Shown piece by piece: positions 11,737 through 23,236 of a stretch of DNA of 64,000 nucleotides (within the stretch, counting starts at the first letter, position 1; every line of letters starts with the position of its first letter). This stretch comes from Gordionus sp. m RMFG-2023 (Eukaryota > Nematomorpha > Gordioida > Chordodea > Parachordodidae), in NCBI RefSeq assembly GCF_954871325.1, contig NC_088777.1, positions 28,001,366-28,065,365 of the forward strand, given 5' to 3'. Below the pieces are notes generated by a model. That model ran no database searches and was not told the DNA's origin. It saw nothing but the letters and a program-made list of their open reading frames with translations. Position numbers and translations under genes: made by a program.

Positions 11737-12806
11737 TAGGGCTGTGCCGATCCACATATTTTTTACCGATCCGATCCGATATTTTCCGATATTGGTTCAA
11801 AACCGATCCGATACCGATCCGATATTTATATTAATTTTTTACCACCCCTCTTTGAACCAAATGTAATTAATAAATCAATATTTTTTATGCATAAAAGAAT
11901 TATGCATAATTTAATTTTTTTTATTTCAACAATAATTTAAAAAAAAATATATAATAATATATCCATTTTATGTTGGTTTATAAAATTTTAATATTTAATA
12001 TATAAAATTATAATATATTAGATTTTTTTTAATAAATATAAGAGCCTCTAGATTTTCAGGCAATAGGCTTCTACGATGAGGACTATCAATATCCCCTGCC
12101 GTACTGAAGGCAGACTCAGATGGGACACTTGTTGCTGGAGGAGCCAAAAATTTACGTGCAAGTGTTGATAAAGTTGGAAATTTTACAGCATTAACTCTCC
12201 AATATTCAAGTGGATTCACTGGGGATATAATATTAATATCATCAATGTTATTCGAGTTTTCTAAATAAATAACACAAATATAAAATTAGCATTTATAAAA
12301 TAGTGGGTTTCATACAAACCCAATCTTTTGTTGATTTTGAAAATCACCCAAACAAATGGGTCAATCATAGCCCAACCAAGCAATATTTAAATTAATATGA
12401 AAAATATATTGTCATACTTTCTATATATGGTGTTATTTTTTTAAAAAATTAAAAATAAATAAAACTTTGGGTGTTCCTTTCTATTTTTATAAAAAAACTT
12501 GTAAAATCTATTTAAAAAAATAAATAACATTTGCATTGTTTAAAAAAAAATTATTTATAAAATATTATTAATGTAAAATAGAAACTCGAAAAATTTTTTT
12601 TTTTTTAAATATTTAAAAAAAAATTTTTTTATTAAAAAATAATAATTCAAAGTTTCATTACTCAAAAGTTTTATAAGAATTGCATTTTTAGTAAAAGGAT
12701 CGGATCGGATCGGGTTTTTTACAGGTATCGGGCCGATCCGATATTTTTGAAAAACGCCAAATATCGGGACCGATCCAATCCGATATTTAATATCGGCACA
12801 GCCCTA
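11737..12806 (-). mobile_element. hAT element B (deletion derivative) inside the MULE arm
   Basis: The element is 1070 bp, begins TAGGGCTGTGCCGATCC and ends GGCACAGCCCTA in inverted orientation. It is flanked by a perfect 8-bp duplication ATAAAATA (11729-11736 and 12807-12814), the hAT length. Multiple GATCGGATCGG motifs lie in both subterminal regions, as in Ac-type elements. It keeps only the C-terminal end of the transposase, on the minus strand. Confidence 0.93.
11995..12219 (-). pseudogene. hAT transposase C-terminal dimerisation domain, truncated
   Basis: The translated minus-strand segment contains EYWRVNAVKFPTLSTLAR, then APPATSVPSESAFSTAGD and RRSLLPENLEALIFIKKNL, which is the hAT C-terminal dimerisation (hATC) domain: a W near the start, the P.(S/T)S.PSE..FS block and the final helix. 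About 75 residues remain; the BED finger and RNase H-like catalytic core are absent from element B. The apparent Met start is only an internal methionine. The remnant is still open, so loss of the rest of the gene is by deletion. Confidence 0.85.
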
Positions 12807-13139
12807 ATAAAATACATTCTCTGTAAAATCATTCTCTATAAAATCATTCTCTATAAAATCATTCTCTATAAAATCATTCTCTGTAAAATCATTAACTATA
12901 AAATCATTCTCGGTAAAATTATTCTCTATAAACGACATTCTCTATAAGATTCTCTATAAACGTCATTCTCTATATAAAAGTTTCTCTATAAACGACATTC
13001 TCTATAAGTGCATTCTCTATTTTTGTTTTCTCTATAAAAGTTTCTATGTAAAATACATTCTCTGTAATGGTTTCTCTGTAATTAAGTGGAACCATAAAAT
13101 TATAATATATTAGATTTTTTTACTTAAATATATGAGCCT

Positions 13140-13439
13140 CTAAATTTTCAGGCAAAGGATCAGAATATTTCCAAGTTTTATTAAGAATGGCTGATATTGT
13201 TGGCTACTTTCAGGACTCTTTTTTAAAAAAATTTGATTTGTTTTTTCTAATATTTCTCGTTCTTTTTTTATTATCTCTTCGAATTCCGTTTGATGGAATC
13301 GCTTTAAATGTTTCCGAATATTTATTGAATTAAATGAATTTTCCATTATTCCTCCCCGTGAAATTAGAATTCCACAGATAACGCATTTTGCAAAATTCTC
13401 TTTATCTTTATCAAAATATTTCCATAATTCAGAAACCAT
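13140..13439 (-). pseudogene. hAT transposase N-terminal BED zinc finger fragment
   Basis: From the Met at 13439 the protein begins VSELWKYFDKDKENFAKC, has CVIC (C-x2-C), and ends the finger with HLKRFH (H-x4-H). This is the BED DNA-binding finger found at the N-terminus of hAT transposases. After about 80 residues the frame runs into a junction with the C-terminal remnant (homologous to 12045-12060 in hAT B) and stops. It belongs to hAT A and is complementary to what hAT B retains. Confidence 0.8.
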
Positions 13440-13689
13440 ATTTAAAATAATTCTTTTATTTAAAGTATAAATAATAAAATTGGTGCTATTTTTTAAAAAA
13501 ATTAAAAATAAATAAAACTTTGGGTGTTTCTTTCTATTTTTATATAAAAACTTTTAAAATCTATTTAAAAAAATAAATAACATTTTTAATTCATCATTTT
13601 TTTTTATTTATGATATAATTTGTGTAAAATAATACATAGCGTTAAAATACTAAATTAAAATAATATAAAATAAAATAAATAAAAATATT

Positions 13690-14417
13690 ATATAAAAACC
13701 GAGGTGGGACTACAAGTTCCCAAAAAACATGTGTAGTTATATTTTAAAATTTCGAACCTTTAATTAAAAAATTTTTTAAAATAATCTCATCAAACCCCCC
13801 TTTGGAGTATATTCAACTATTACAGAATGCTGACTGTACTAGTGGCTATGAATGGTTGGAAGCATTACCAAGTCGTAACCTAGGTAAACTCTTATCAGAT
13901 GAACAATTAAGAGTTGCCATAGGCCATCGACTTGGATGTAACATTGTTCAACCACATACATGCATCAAATGTAAAACATTAGTTGACTCCAAAGGGAGAC
14001 ATGGTCAAAATTGTATATATAGTCAAGGCAGGCATGCAAGACATGCAGCAATTAATTTAGCTATTAGCCGTTCTCTTACCAGGGCCCGAATACCAAACAT
14101 CCTGGAGCCTACAAATTTATCGTTAGATGATGGCTTAAGACCAGATGGTTTAACTTCCGTGCCTTGGTCTTTAGGGAAATCCTTAATTTGGGACTTCACA
14201 TGCGTATCTTCTTTCCCAAAAAATTTAAATTCTAATCCGGTTGATATAGCCGAGAAAAAAAAACAATGAAATATTCCAAATTCACAAATTATATTTTTAC
14301 ACCGATTGTCATCTCTTCCCTTGGACATATGTGAAGTGGAACTTTAAAGTTTTTAAAAAATATAGGGGATAAGATAAGAGCCCTTACATCAGAACCTAAA
14401 GAATCTTATTTCTAATA
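13690..14417 (+). pseudogene. 3' fragment of a non-LTR retrotransposon with PDG...WD nuclease tail
   Basis: The open frame 13802-14269 continues with interruptions to 14417. In order it shows SGYEWLEALPSRNL, a zinc-binding C-x2-C...H-x4-C block (CIKCKTLV...GRHGQNC), then RPDGLTSVPW...SLIWDFTC, then a tail resembling YSKFTNYIFTPIVISSLG and LTSEPKESYF. The same order occurs in the better copy at 30820-33010. The PD...WD block suggests a restriction-like endonuclease as in R2/NeSL-type LINEs (inference). Only the 3' quarter remains. It lies inside hAT A. Confidence 0.7.
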
Positions 14418-14590
14418 ACATTTGCATTGTTTAAAAAAATCATTTAGAAAATACTGAAACTAGGAAAAATTTATTATTTTTTATTTATTTTTTTAAAAAA
14501 AATAATAAATATGATGTAATAATAATTCAAAGTTTCATTACTCAAAAGTGTTAAGAATTGCAGTTTTAGTAAAAGGATCGGATCGGGTTA

Positions 14591-16547
14591 AAGGACTTGT
14601 TTAACACTATTTGAATGGTTGTCCTTTTAATATTTATGTCAGACTATAAATCTGGTTATAAACAAGTATAATTATCATTTTTAATTATTATAATTTCTTC
14701 ATATTATTAGGTCTAGATATTTATTCGAGCTTTTCTGTGGTGCTTCTTATATAAAATTTTTCATGTTTAAAACAATATTTCCATTTTTCAGCATAGCAAA
14801 AGGATTTTCATGGCCTCCCTCAGAAAGATATAGAACTTTGCTAATATATTGTTAGTACCGAGTTGCTTTTTACTGTAAAAGGTTGAATTATAAATGATAA
14901 TATAAGTTAGCTTCAGCTTGTTTAATTAATTTTAATATCCGTCTATGCTTGCTTTTAATATTTTCGTTTTAATCTTTCTATAAAAGCCCTTTTAATCTGG
15001 AAGAATGCATAATTAAAAAAATTGTCAAAAAATTTTTTTTTAGAGTTGTGCCTATACTCCTCGAAGCAGACAACATTGTTTAGCAGGAAAAAGATTGCAC
15101 TCACACTAAATATTTTATTCCATGAAATTTTCTCATTTTCGGACCAAAATGATGTTAGTAAAGCACAATCACTATTATCGCCACTTTAATAAAATTTATG
15201 ACAATGGCCAGATTAATAAAATATAGAAACCGAGAAAATATATAATATAATTTGTTTTCAAAATAGCTGGTTATTTTAATAATATATGAGGCATGTTCAA
15301 TTCATTAAATTTAGCCTAACTTATATCTATTTTCGTCTGTATCCATTATTATAGAATTTTCTCTTTAATCATATATGTAGAAAAAAGACTCTTCAGAAAG
15401 CAAGAACTTAACAAGAATCAATTAAGGAAATTATTATTCTATTGTTTTTTCTTAATCCTGAGTCACAATAGTAGTATTTAACCATCAGAGATTTCATTTA
15501 AGCTGAGATGTGTAGCCATTCAATTTGACAACTTACCTATGATGCGAAATATTGATTCAGGTCTTGTTGTGATAAGCTTTAACCTTGTCTTTTTGATTAA
15601 GCAATAAGAGAATTTTATACAAATTTATTATTAAAAAATGTCTAAATTACAATTTTTGAATTGTATAAATAAACGTACTTTGATAAATATTTACATTCAT
15701 ACGAGCAAAATACCGAAAGAATTAAACATTAAATCCCTCACTCATTAAAGCATGTTTTGTCAAAGATAATATATAAGATTTCCGAGGACCAATTATCTGT
15801 TTGGCTTAATGTTTTAAATAAGACTTTTTATTAATTTATTTTGGCCAGAGTTCAATCCAAAATTTTATTTATTTTTAGGTCCGAACCTACCCATGTTCTT
15901 ATTTTAAGCCTGAGCCTGTCTTGTCCCAAATTTAATTGAATAATAACAACGCATATTTAAGCAATTAATTAATACATTAATTTAATTCCTTTATACTAAT
16001 CCTAGAGAAATCAATTTTATTGCTTAAATTCTTCTTTATATATCTTGAGTCAAAAATATCAAAAGCCTTAGTTAGCCCGATTTTCAAAAAAATTGTTTTT
16101 GAACCCAAGCCCGACTTTAGCCTTATTTTCAGGTTCAGCTAGTCTGTCCAAAAGCCGATAAATATAAAAATGTAATTCCATAAAACTCCATTCCCGATAT
16201 TGCAATGTAATTCATTTGAGAGAATGCATTCGCGCTAATGTATTCCGATAATTAATTCGCTATAATATTTTCACATCTATGATATTCGCGGTAATGCATT
16301 CATTATAACTTTTAGCGGTAATCGACATTCGTAGTTATGCATACGTGATAATACATTTCGCGCTAAAAATCACGGTATTGATATGTAACCAAAAAATCGT
16401 AGCCCTCTCCTCAATTTTTAATGCAATATACAATTGAATGGGAAGTTATAAAATTAGATCAAACTGTAAAATTACACATGTTGTCGAATCGATAAAAATT
16501 TTCATATCCAGTTACAGGGCTTCCCCATTAAAAAAAATAAAAGTGTC
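14591..16547. other. AT-rich stretch without recognisable gene
   Basis: No coding motif was found on either strand. Positions 16205-16385 contain a degenerate array of CGCGATAATGCATT-like units, similar in design to 5235-5325 and 54140-54290. Positions 15860-16160 show scattered AGCCCGA/GCCCGAC motifs that may be subterminal repeats of an old DNA transposon. Confidence 0.4.
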
Positions 16548-18440
16548 TGTTATGAAATCTTAAGGAGATATTATTATTTTTATTTCTTTTATCGATTTTT
16601 TGGATTGTTATTTTCTTTAATCGATTTTTTTGAATTGTGACTAATTTTTTTTAGACCAATATTTGGAATTTGTATTTTTTGAAAAAGATTTTTTTTTGAA
16701 AAAAAAGATTTTGTTTTTTTTTCTTCGAAAAAATGAAAAATAAAAAAGTTGTATGAAAAATAATAAAATTGAAAAAAGAAAATCCATTTCAGCATTAAGG
16801 AAATATATTATTTAAGATTACGTAAAATCTCTACTTAGAAATTCGGCGACTTAACAATTCAACAAATAAGAAATTTAACACTGGCGACGACACAGGCGAC
16901 GAACAGATGAAATAACTAAATTCGATATAAAAGTATATAAGATAACACCTTCGATTCGCATTAAGGAAAACAGTGATTCTTTCTCAACATTTCTTATTAA
17001 GTTGGAGGAATATTTCACATTGAACAATATTACAGATGAAAAAACAAAAAAGCGATAATTATTCTCTCATTACAATCCAGCGATATATATATATTCTAGC
17101 CCAAAAAGCTGTGCCAAAAAATATGATGGATCTAAAGTATTATGATATGTTAAATATTTTAAAGGGGAAGGAAGCATGTTATATTTTCGCGATAGACCAT
17201 GAAATTTATTGTCAAAAATTTGAAGATAGTTTAATTATTGATAAAATAAAACACGAATACAAAAATAATAATAAGGTCAACGAAATGGATAAAGGAAACG
17301 AAAAATTCCGGCCGACTCAAAAAAATTACCAGATTTTATGCCTTGTCATATAATTTCCATTAACGATTCTGTAAATTCTTAAAAAGAGCAAGTCACGTCA
17401 AAACGAAAGAAATGTTCAAAGTATTTATTAAAGGATAAATTATACGTTAAAACCACTAAAATTTCACATGAGTGTAATAAAATTGATGCAATACCCAAGT
17501 CTCCAACTAGACATTATCAAGATAAAAAAAATATTTTAAAAGATAAAAATAGTGAAAAAATCAAATTAAATAATGACAATATAAAAGTGAAAAATATTTT
17601 AAAGGACAAAAATAAGGGAAAATATTCACCCAAAATCAAAAAATACAAATTCGATATATGTAAATTAAAAATATTTCAATATAACATCTGGGACGACGAT
17701 GTATCAGCACCTCAGATAAAATTAGGAGAAATCCAACAAACAGATTAAGAGACTCACGATCAGAATAATTCAACAAATAGGGTTACCGAAGAGGGAAAAA
17801 TTTACGAATTCCAACAAGACTAAACTCACATCCAAGATCAACAACTTCGACTTCGGAAGGGGAAGGAAATGGAAGCAGGATACGAAAATAAAAAAAATAT
17901 TAAACGAATTCTTATTAGCTTCTAGAAACACCCAGCACACGATTACAGGACAAACCCCAGCACAGATTTTTGGACGGAATGCTCGGAATCATCTTGAAAT
18001 GATTAAAGAAACCCATGAGAGCAAACAAGACGATACGCACGCAGATCAAAGAGGTACATTTTTCAAGATAGGACAATCAGTATGGACGAAAACTTATAGT
18101 GACAAAGTAAAGTGGATCAAGGGGACTATAGTGGGCCGATCGGGGAAGTTCATATATACAGTGGATACCGCTAAGGGCCAGTGGAAGAGACATAAGGATC
18201 AAATTAGAAAATCTTTTTAAAAAAGGGAGATGTTATGAAATCTTAAGAAGATATTATTATTTTTATTTTTTTATCGATTTATTGGATTGTTATTATTTTT
18301 TATTTTCTTTGATCGATTTTTTTGAATTGTGACTAATTTTTTTTGACCAATTCTTGGAATTTGTATTTTTTGAAAAAGATTTATTTTTGTTTTTTTTCTT
18401 AGAAAAAAAAATAAAAAATTATATTTTTTGAAAAAAAAAG
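16548..18440 (+). mobile_element. Short Ty3/gypsy-like LTR retrotransposon fossil
   Basis: Two direct repeats starting TGTTATGAAATCTTAAG lie at 16548 to about 16880 and from 18231, preceded on the right by a purine tract AAAAAAGGGAGA. A TGGCGACGA sequence follows the left repeat where a primer-binding site is expected. Inside are a gag-like part (about 17036-17353) and the C-terminal end of an integrase (about 17880-18220, with ITGQTPAQIFG and RHKDQIR). It is broken, with several interruptions, and most of pol is not represented. The two repeats look about 93-95% alike where they align, so age is moderate. Confidence 0.75.
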
Positions 18441-18509
18441 AGGAGAAAAAAGCCCTTTATAAAATATGGTACAAATCCAAAAATGCAGATGAGTCAAGAT
18501 ACAAAAAAT

Positions 18510-19065
18510 CCAAGATTGCATTTCACACACAGACAATATGTTCACATTACATTATTATATGTAAAATCATTATTTCTTAATTACCATGAATCATTTACAA
18601 ATAATGTGTATTATAGCTCATATTTCCCAAATGTCTTAAAATGAATGAATGATTATGTTTTGCGGATATTACATTGTCCATATTTATGTTCCATAGATTA
18701 TAAATGCAGATACCCCAATGTACATGTCATTATTGATAATATGTGTTTTCGCGATTATATATTGAAATGTATCGGAGATTTTATATTATAAACAAATTTC
18801 CTGAACGTCTTCAAGGCGTCTCGATACAATTCAAAAAGGTGATTCGATACAATTCAAAGGGGTGATTCGTACAATTCAAAGAGGTGATTCGATACAACAC
18901 CACCACAGATAGAGGAGTGACGCTGGGCTTGTGAAGGGTGGGCGTGTTGTAATTGTGAAAAAGAAGAAATAAATTTAATATAATACATCAAATGTCAATT
19001 ATTTTCTGACAGGGAAATTAAGTTTTCCTTGGGGGAAGAAGAGGAGATGAGGATCACGGGGTGTT
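18510..19065 (-). repeat. Dispersed repeat X, second copy inverted at 41280-41850
   Basis: The segment matches 41280-41850 in reverse complement over about 550 bp. It includes a small internal tandem repeat (GATACAATTCAAAGAGGTGATTC-type units at 18824-18895) and a conserved GGGCTTGTGAAGGGTGGGCGTG block. There is no coding potential. It is probably a non-autonomous element. Confidence 0.65.
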
Positions 19066-19369
19066 TCATTGTTAGGAAAAACCACTAGTTTGAGATTTGG
19101 AGATATTGGATAAGATGTCAGCTGTGGACCTTTGGATGTCAGCTGTGGACCTTTGGGAAATGAAGAATTGGATAATTATGATTTATTATATTTTTCTTAA
19201 TAGATTAGATTGTTGTTTTATTATGGATAAATATAATTGTGAATAAATGGGCTATGTTAAATATGGATCGTCGTTAATGGTCAATGGTATTTATTTAATA
19301 TTATTAGAAAGAATTATGCTGGATTGTTAAGTTATATAATTGAGAGTAAGAGGATTTTTATTATATCTA

Positions 19370-19810
19370 AGTTAACTTGTAAAACTAACATTTATATTTT
19401 TGGAGATGTTAGGGTTCAAAGGATCAAATATGACGTATTTTGCCATTATCTGCCTTCATTCAAATAAGCATATCTTAAAAACTACATAATTGTCAATAAC
19501 AAATTTGATATTAAAATGATGTAAGATTATACTTCCAAAGAAAGAAAGAAAAAATTTTTCTTTTGATCTGTCCAATTTCCAGCCATTCTATTTAATATAT
19601 AAGAATTAAAAACAATTTTTTGGAAATAATACCACCTTCAATTTTTATAAAAAATTTAGTAGACATAACTAAACTCCTCTTATTTATTTAAAAAATTCGG
19701 TCTGGGATGCGGCCCGATTTTTAAAATCGAAAAAAAATGATTTAAAAAGTGCCTAAATATTTTCCCGAAGGGGAGGGGGATCTTGGTATAAAATTACATA
19801 TAATTCAGTT
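19370..19810 (+). repeat. Dispersed repeat Y, copy
   Basis: Shares AACATTTATATTTTTGGAGA, CTGCCTTCATTCAA and a GGTCTGGGATGCGGCCCG block with 21836-22260 (direct), 4555-4860 (inverted), 57230-57535 (inverted) and 62663-62930 (direct). Non-coding. Confidence 0.55.
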
Positions 19811-19989
19811 CTTATCGAATTTGATATAAATTAAAGTGAAAAAAAACAATCAACGAGGATTTCAATCAATAAATGGAATTCAATTTATTACATCATTTAT
19901 AATTTATAATAAAATAATTGCCTATAACATATATTTAATGAATATTAATAAACTATGCACAATCAAATCTAGAGTTTTTGAAAATATAA

Positions 19990-21795
19990 ATAAAAATCTT
20001 GTGTATTTCATATACAGGCCTCAAAGATGAAAAAAATTACGAGTTTTGCAAAGTTGTAAAATTTTTAAATTGCTTATTTACCAAAAACTATTTAAGGTAA
20101 AAATAAAATACATTTTCTAGATTAAAAAATCTCTAAAGGTCATTCGAAAGAAAAAATAATTAAGGCCAATTTGAGTCCTTCCCTTCCCTTTTAACTTTGT
20201 ATACTATGCGAAAACCCTGGTGATACTATCGATTCTTCCAAAATAATTTTTTACTAAAATATTATACTTGTATAAAATAGATAGCGCTATACATAATTAT
20301 GGAGTGTAAATAAATTTTGTTGTTAACTTAACAATAGCAGATTTTTTTCATACTATTTCAAATTATCGATCATAAAAAGCCCATTTTCGACTGACCCCAT
20401 TTAAAATTGTTATATATTGCTGGAATTATTTAAATCTGTAAATAAGAAAGCTGTTTTTTTTTAGCTCGCGAGCACACCTGATTCTCGAGACACAAAGCCT
20501 CAGAGGTGAAAAATATGACGATTTTCGCACTTGTAAAATTAATTGTTTATACTCAAAAACTATTTAAGGCATGAAGTCTATATTGAATTTATATGAAAAA
20601 TAATATATCGTTCAGGCAAATTTTTCTGAATATTATACCTTGGTGGTTCAAGATGAAGTACATAGATTTCACTAGAGTAAAGAGCAAGTTACCATTCATC
20701 TTTTTGTGATTTATTACAAGACACTTAATAATTTAAATCATTTAAGTTACGTAATATTGGAATCTCATTCACCATTTGCTGTTCATTTATTCCAAAAATA
20801 TTAAGTCCGCTACTTAACTTATCCATTCAAGATAAAATTGAAGTTGAATTTTATTCAAATTTAACAGAATTGAACATATTAAACATAAAAATAAAATGGA
20901 TATATAACAGGTATCTAATAACGATTAATGGTTGATGACCTCTTTAGAAAAAAATTCGAAAAAGAGGAAATAATAGTTAGTATTTTGCATCTCCAAGAGC
21001 CTTTAAATTCTTATACATATATCCCCAAGTGACAAATTGTGTACTGACACAAGTTTTAGATGGGACCAATGCTTCAACTGCTTCATCTTTTAAAGTTATT
21101 GCTTAAATATATAATTATTTATATCTCTAATTTAATTTTGTTCCAAATATATTTCAAATAATGTAACGAATTTGATTATTTGTATTAATATGCCATTAAT
21201 AAATTTGAATAATAATAAAAATTGAAAGAGATTTATTATTGGAAACTTGATACATTATTAAGATGTTTAAGGGGCATTTGCCATCACTGCCCTCAACTTA
21301 ATGGCTATATTTAATAGAAATTCAAAATATTTTAGTATAAAAAGTGGAAATATCCTGTTATTAGTAAGTTAGCAATAAAATATTAACGATATTCCGTAAT
21401 TTTGTATAGCGCCATCTATTTTATGCAAATATTTGGTAAAAATGCATATTCCAGAAGAGCCTATAGCGTCGCTATGATTTTCTCATATATATAAAAGATG
21501 TCTAAATAAAAGGCAAAAAAATTTTTTGCAAACCATCTCCCCTAATTTTTTGAATACACATTTAAAGACGGAAACTGTAAGTTAAGGACTCAAATTGGTG
21601 CCAATTTTTTTTCCTTTGATAGACATTAAAATATTTTTTACCTATAAAATGATAAATTTATTTTATTTTTACCTAATAGTTTTTAAGATAGAAATCTAAA
21701 AATTTTACATGCACAAAAATCGGCATGTATTTCGGGACCAGGTGTGCTAGCGAGCTAAATACCGATTTTTAATAATTTCAGGAATTTTTAACACA
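19990..21795. repeat. Large imperfect inverted repeat
   Basis: Positions 19990-20530 pair, imperfectly, with 21330-21795 read in reverse complement: TTAGCTCGCGAGCACACCTG near 20460 matches CAGGTGTGCTAGCGAGCTAA near 21741, and ATAGATAGCGCTATACA near 20280 matches TGTATAGCGCCATCTAT near 21404. The spacer (20530-21330) shows no gene. This looks like an old transposon with long terminal inverted repeats. Confidence 0.6.
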
Positions 21796-21835
21796 TGCTA
21801 CATTTGGCATGGGACCGAATTTCTTTTATTGATTG

Positions 21836-22400
21836 AAACTTCCATTGGTTGTTATTTTCACTTATAAAATGAATAATCCTTTAAATTATATCAAATAGGT
21901 AAAAAAAACCATTAAAAATGTAATTTTATATTAAAACACCCTTTTTTGGGAATATTTATATATTTTTCTAAATATTAGTGTTCAAAGTGGCAGAAATGAT
22001 CTATTTTTACCATTATCTGATTTCATTCAATTAAACATATCTTAAAAACTTCATAATTGTAAATGACAAATTTTATATCAAAAATACATACTAAGATTAT
22101 ACTTAGATAAAAAAAAAAAATTTTTGATTTTTCCAATTTCCGGTCATTTTATTGGAAATTATTACCTTCAAATTTTAAAATAGACATTACTAAACTCTTC
22201 TTTTATATTTATATTAATCGGTCTGGGACGAGGCCCTTCATCCCTAAAATAGATAAAAAAAAAATAAGTGTTAGGAGGTTATTGGCCATTTCTTAGTAAC
22301 ATCAACCCATCTTTACTTACCAAATTTTAAAAAAATCAAAGGGGGTCGGCAGAAAATCTTTTTTTGCTCATTTGATATGGAGTATCACTATTAATGTTTT
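21836..22400. repeat. Dispersed repeat Y, copy
   Basis: Direct counterpart of 19370-19810 up to about 22260 (GGTCTGGGACGAGGCCC). Positions 22260-22400 then carry the GGGGTCGG...GCTCATTTGATATGG end in the orientation seen at 57480-57530. Confidence 0.5.
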
Positions 22401-22835
22401 TCTTGTTACTATACCAAATCTTTACGATTTTATTTTTTAAAACAAAAAAAATTACTTTTTAAAAGATATACACATCAAATAGAATGAATGACGAAAAATG
22501 GCTGAAATTCTTTAGATTATAACATTTACCTCATTTTTACGTATTCATAAATCTAAGATATAGTATTAAAAATACTTACAAAAAATTTTTATTTGCTCAG
22601 AAGTATTTAATGCTTGTATAAATATTAAAAAAATAAGTATATAATATATATGATTATATTTTAACAATTTACATATAGTTTAGTATTATAATTAAATTTA
22701 CTTAACTTAAAAAAGGTAAATTATAATCAAGAGATTAATTTAATTCAGCAATTGTAGTAAAATAATTTGATAAAAAAATATTAATAAAAATAATTTGATT
22801 GCCAAAAAGTAATAAAAAATAAGTCTGAAATAATT

Positions 22836-23014
22836 TGTAGTATCTTGAAATAATAATAACTCGCATCTTGTATTTATTAAAAAGCAATTAAAAAGCTATT
22901 TTATTTCATTTCGAATTCCACATATATATAATTATATTTAAGTGTGTATCCAAATAACAAAAGTACAAAAATAATAATAAATATTATAGTTCATTGAACT
23001 GTTAATAAATAACA
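22836..23014 (-). repeat. 3' LTR of the large Ty3/gypsy fossil
   Basis: Begins TGTAGTATCTTG and ends near GTTAATAAATAACA in plus-strand reading. It shares AATAATAATAACTCG and CAAATAACAAAAG with the partner at 33571. Confidence 0.7.
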
Positions 23015-23039
23015 TTTATCCCAAAACTAATTGGTTTCA

Positions 23040-23236
23040 TCTAGTGTTCCGATGTAGGTCGATTTTCAAAAATGGCCTGAACAAGATTTTAGTTAGAATA
23101 ATATTATGCAAGCCTGGAGATTTTTCTCATGGATGCCAAAAAAGGTTTGGATCTATAATGCTAAATCTCGAGGCTTACAAAATATTTTAGCTGAAATCTT
23201 AATGGGGTCGATTTTAAAAATCGACAACACTAGTTT
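23040..23236. mobile_element. MITE of the CTAGTGTT family (diverged copy)
   Basis: About 197 bp, bounded by CTAGTGTTCCG and CGACAACACTAG in inverted orientation, with TIR-adjacent ATTTTCAAAAATGGCC / GATTTTTAAAATCG. Related by layout and internal AAATCTCGAGGCTTA-type sequence to the MITEs at 25325-25550 and 61687-61907. Confidence 0.55.

Larger units (their letters stand above)
11655..13085 (-). repeat. Right 15-bp minisatellite arm of the MULE (split by hAT B)
   Basis: TTCTCTATAAAATCA / TTCTCTGTAAAATCA units, the reverse complement of the left arm, occur at 11655-11736 and 12807-13085. They are separated by hAT B, which landed inside the array. A plus-strand open frame at 12747-12947 (Ile/Lys/Tyr-rich) only reflects the repeat. 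Confidence 0.88.
9539..13093. mobile_element. MULE (Mutator-like) element with 15-bp minisatellite terminal inverted repeats
   Basis: The element is flanked by a perfect 9-bp duplication ATAAAATTA (9530-9538 and 13094-13102), the Mutator-type length, and it interrupts hAT A whose halves resume on either side. Both ends carry ATTACAGAGAAACC in inverted orientation, followed by tandem arrays of GATTTTATAGAGAAT units. Inside the arrays, further inverted sequence pairs 9890-10050 with 11440-11640, and 10250-10380 with 11340-11450. The coding relic at 10357-10625 has MULE transposase motifs. The right arm is interrupted by hAT B. The element is inactive but its ends and target duplication are intact, so it is of moderate age. 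Confidence 0.88.
9284..14590 (-). mobile_element. hAT element A, internally deleted and split by a MULE
   Basis: The left end begins TAGGGCTGTGCCGATCC with several CCGATCCGAT subterminal motifs, identical in type to hAT B. Homology runs to 9538, resumes at 13094 immediately after the MULE, and again at about 14418-14590 after a LINE fragment. It ends in AAAAGGATCGGATCGGG, where it appears truncated before its own terminal repeat. It retains an N-terminal BED-finger coding part (13140-13439) joined directly to a C-terminal remnant, so the middle of the transposase is gone. Together with B it shows that one hAT family seeded this locus twice. Confidence 0.75.

Noticed and set aside
12747-12947. 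Ile/Lys/Tyr-rich open frame
   Set aside because: It runs from the hAT B end into the 15-bp MULE array and only translates the repeat.
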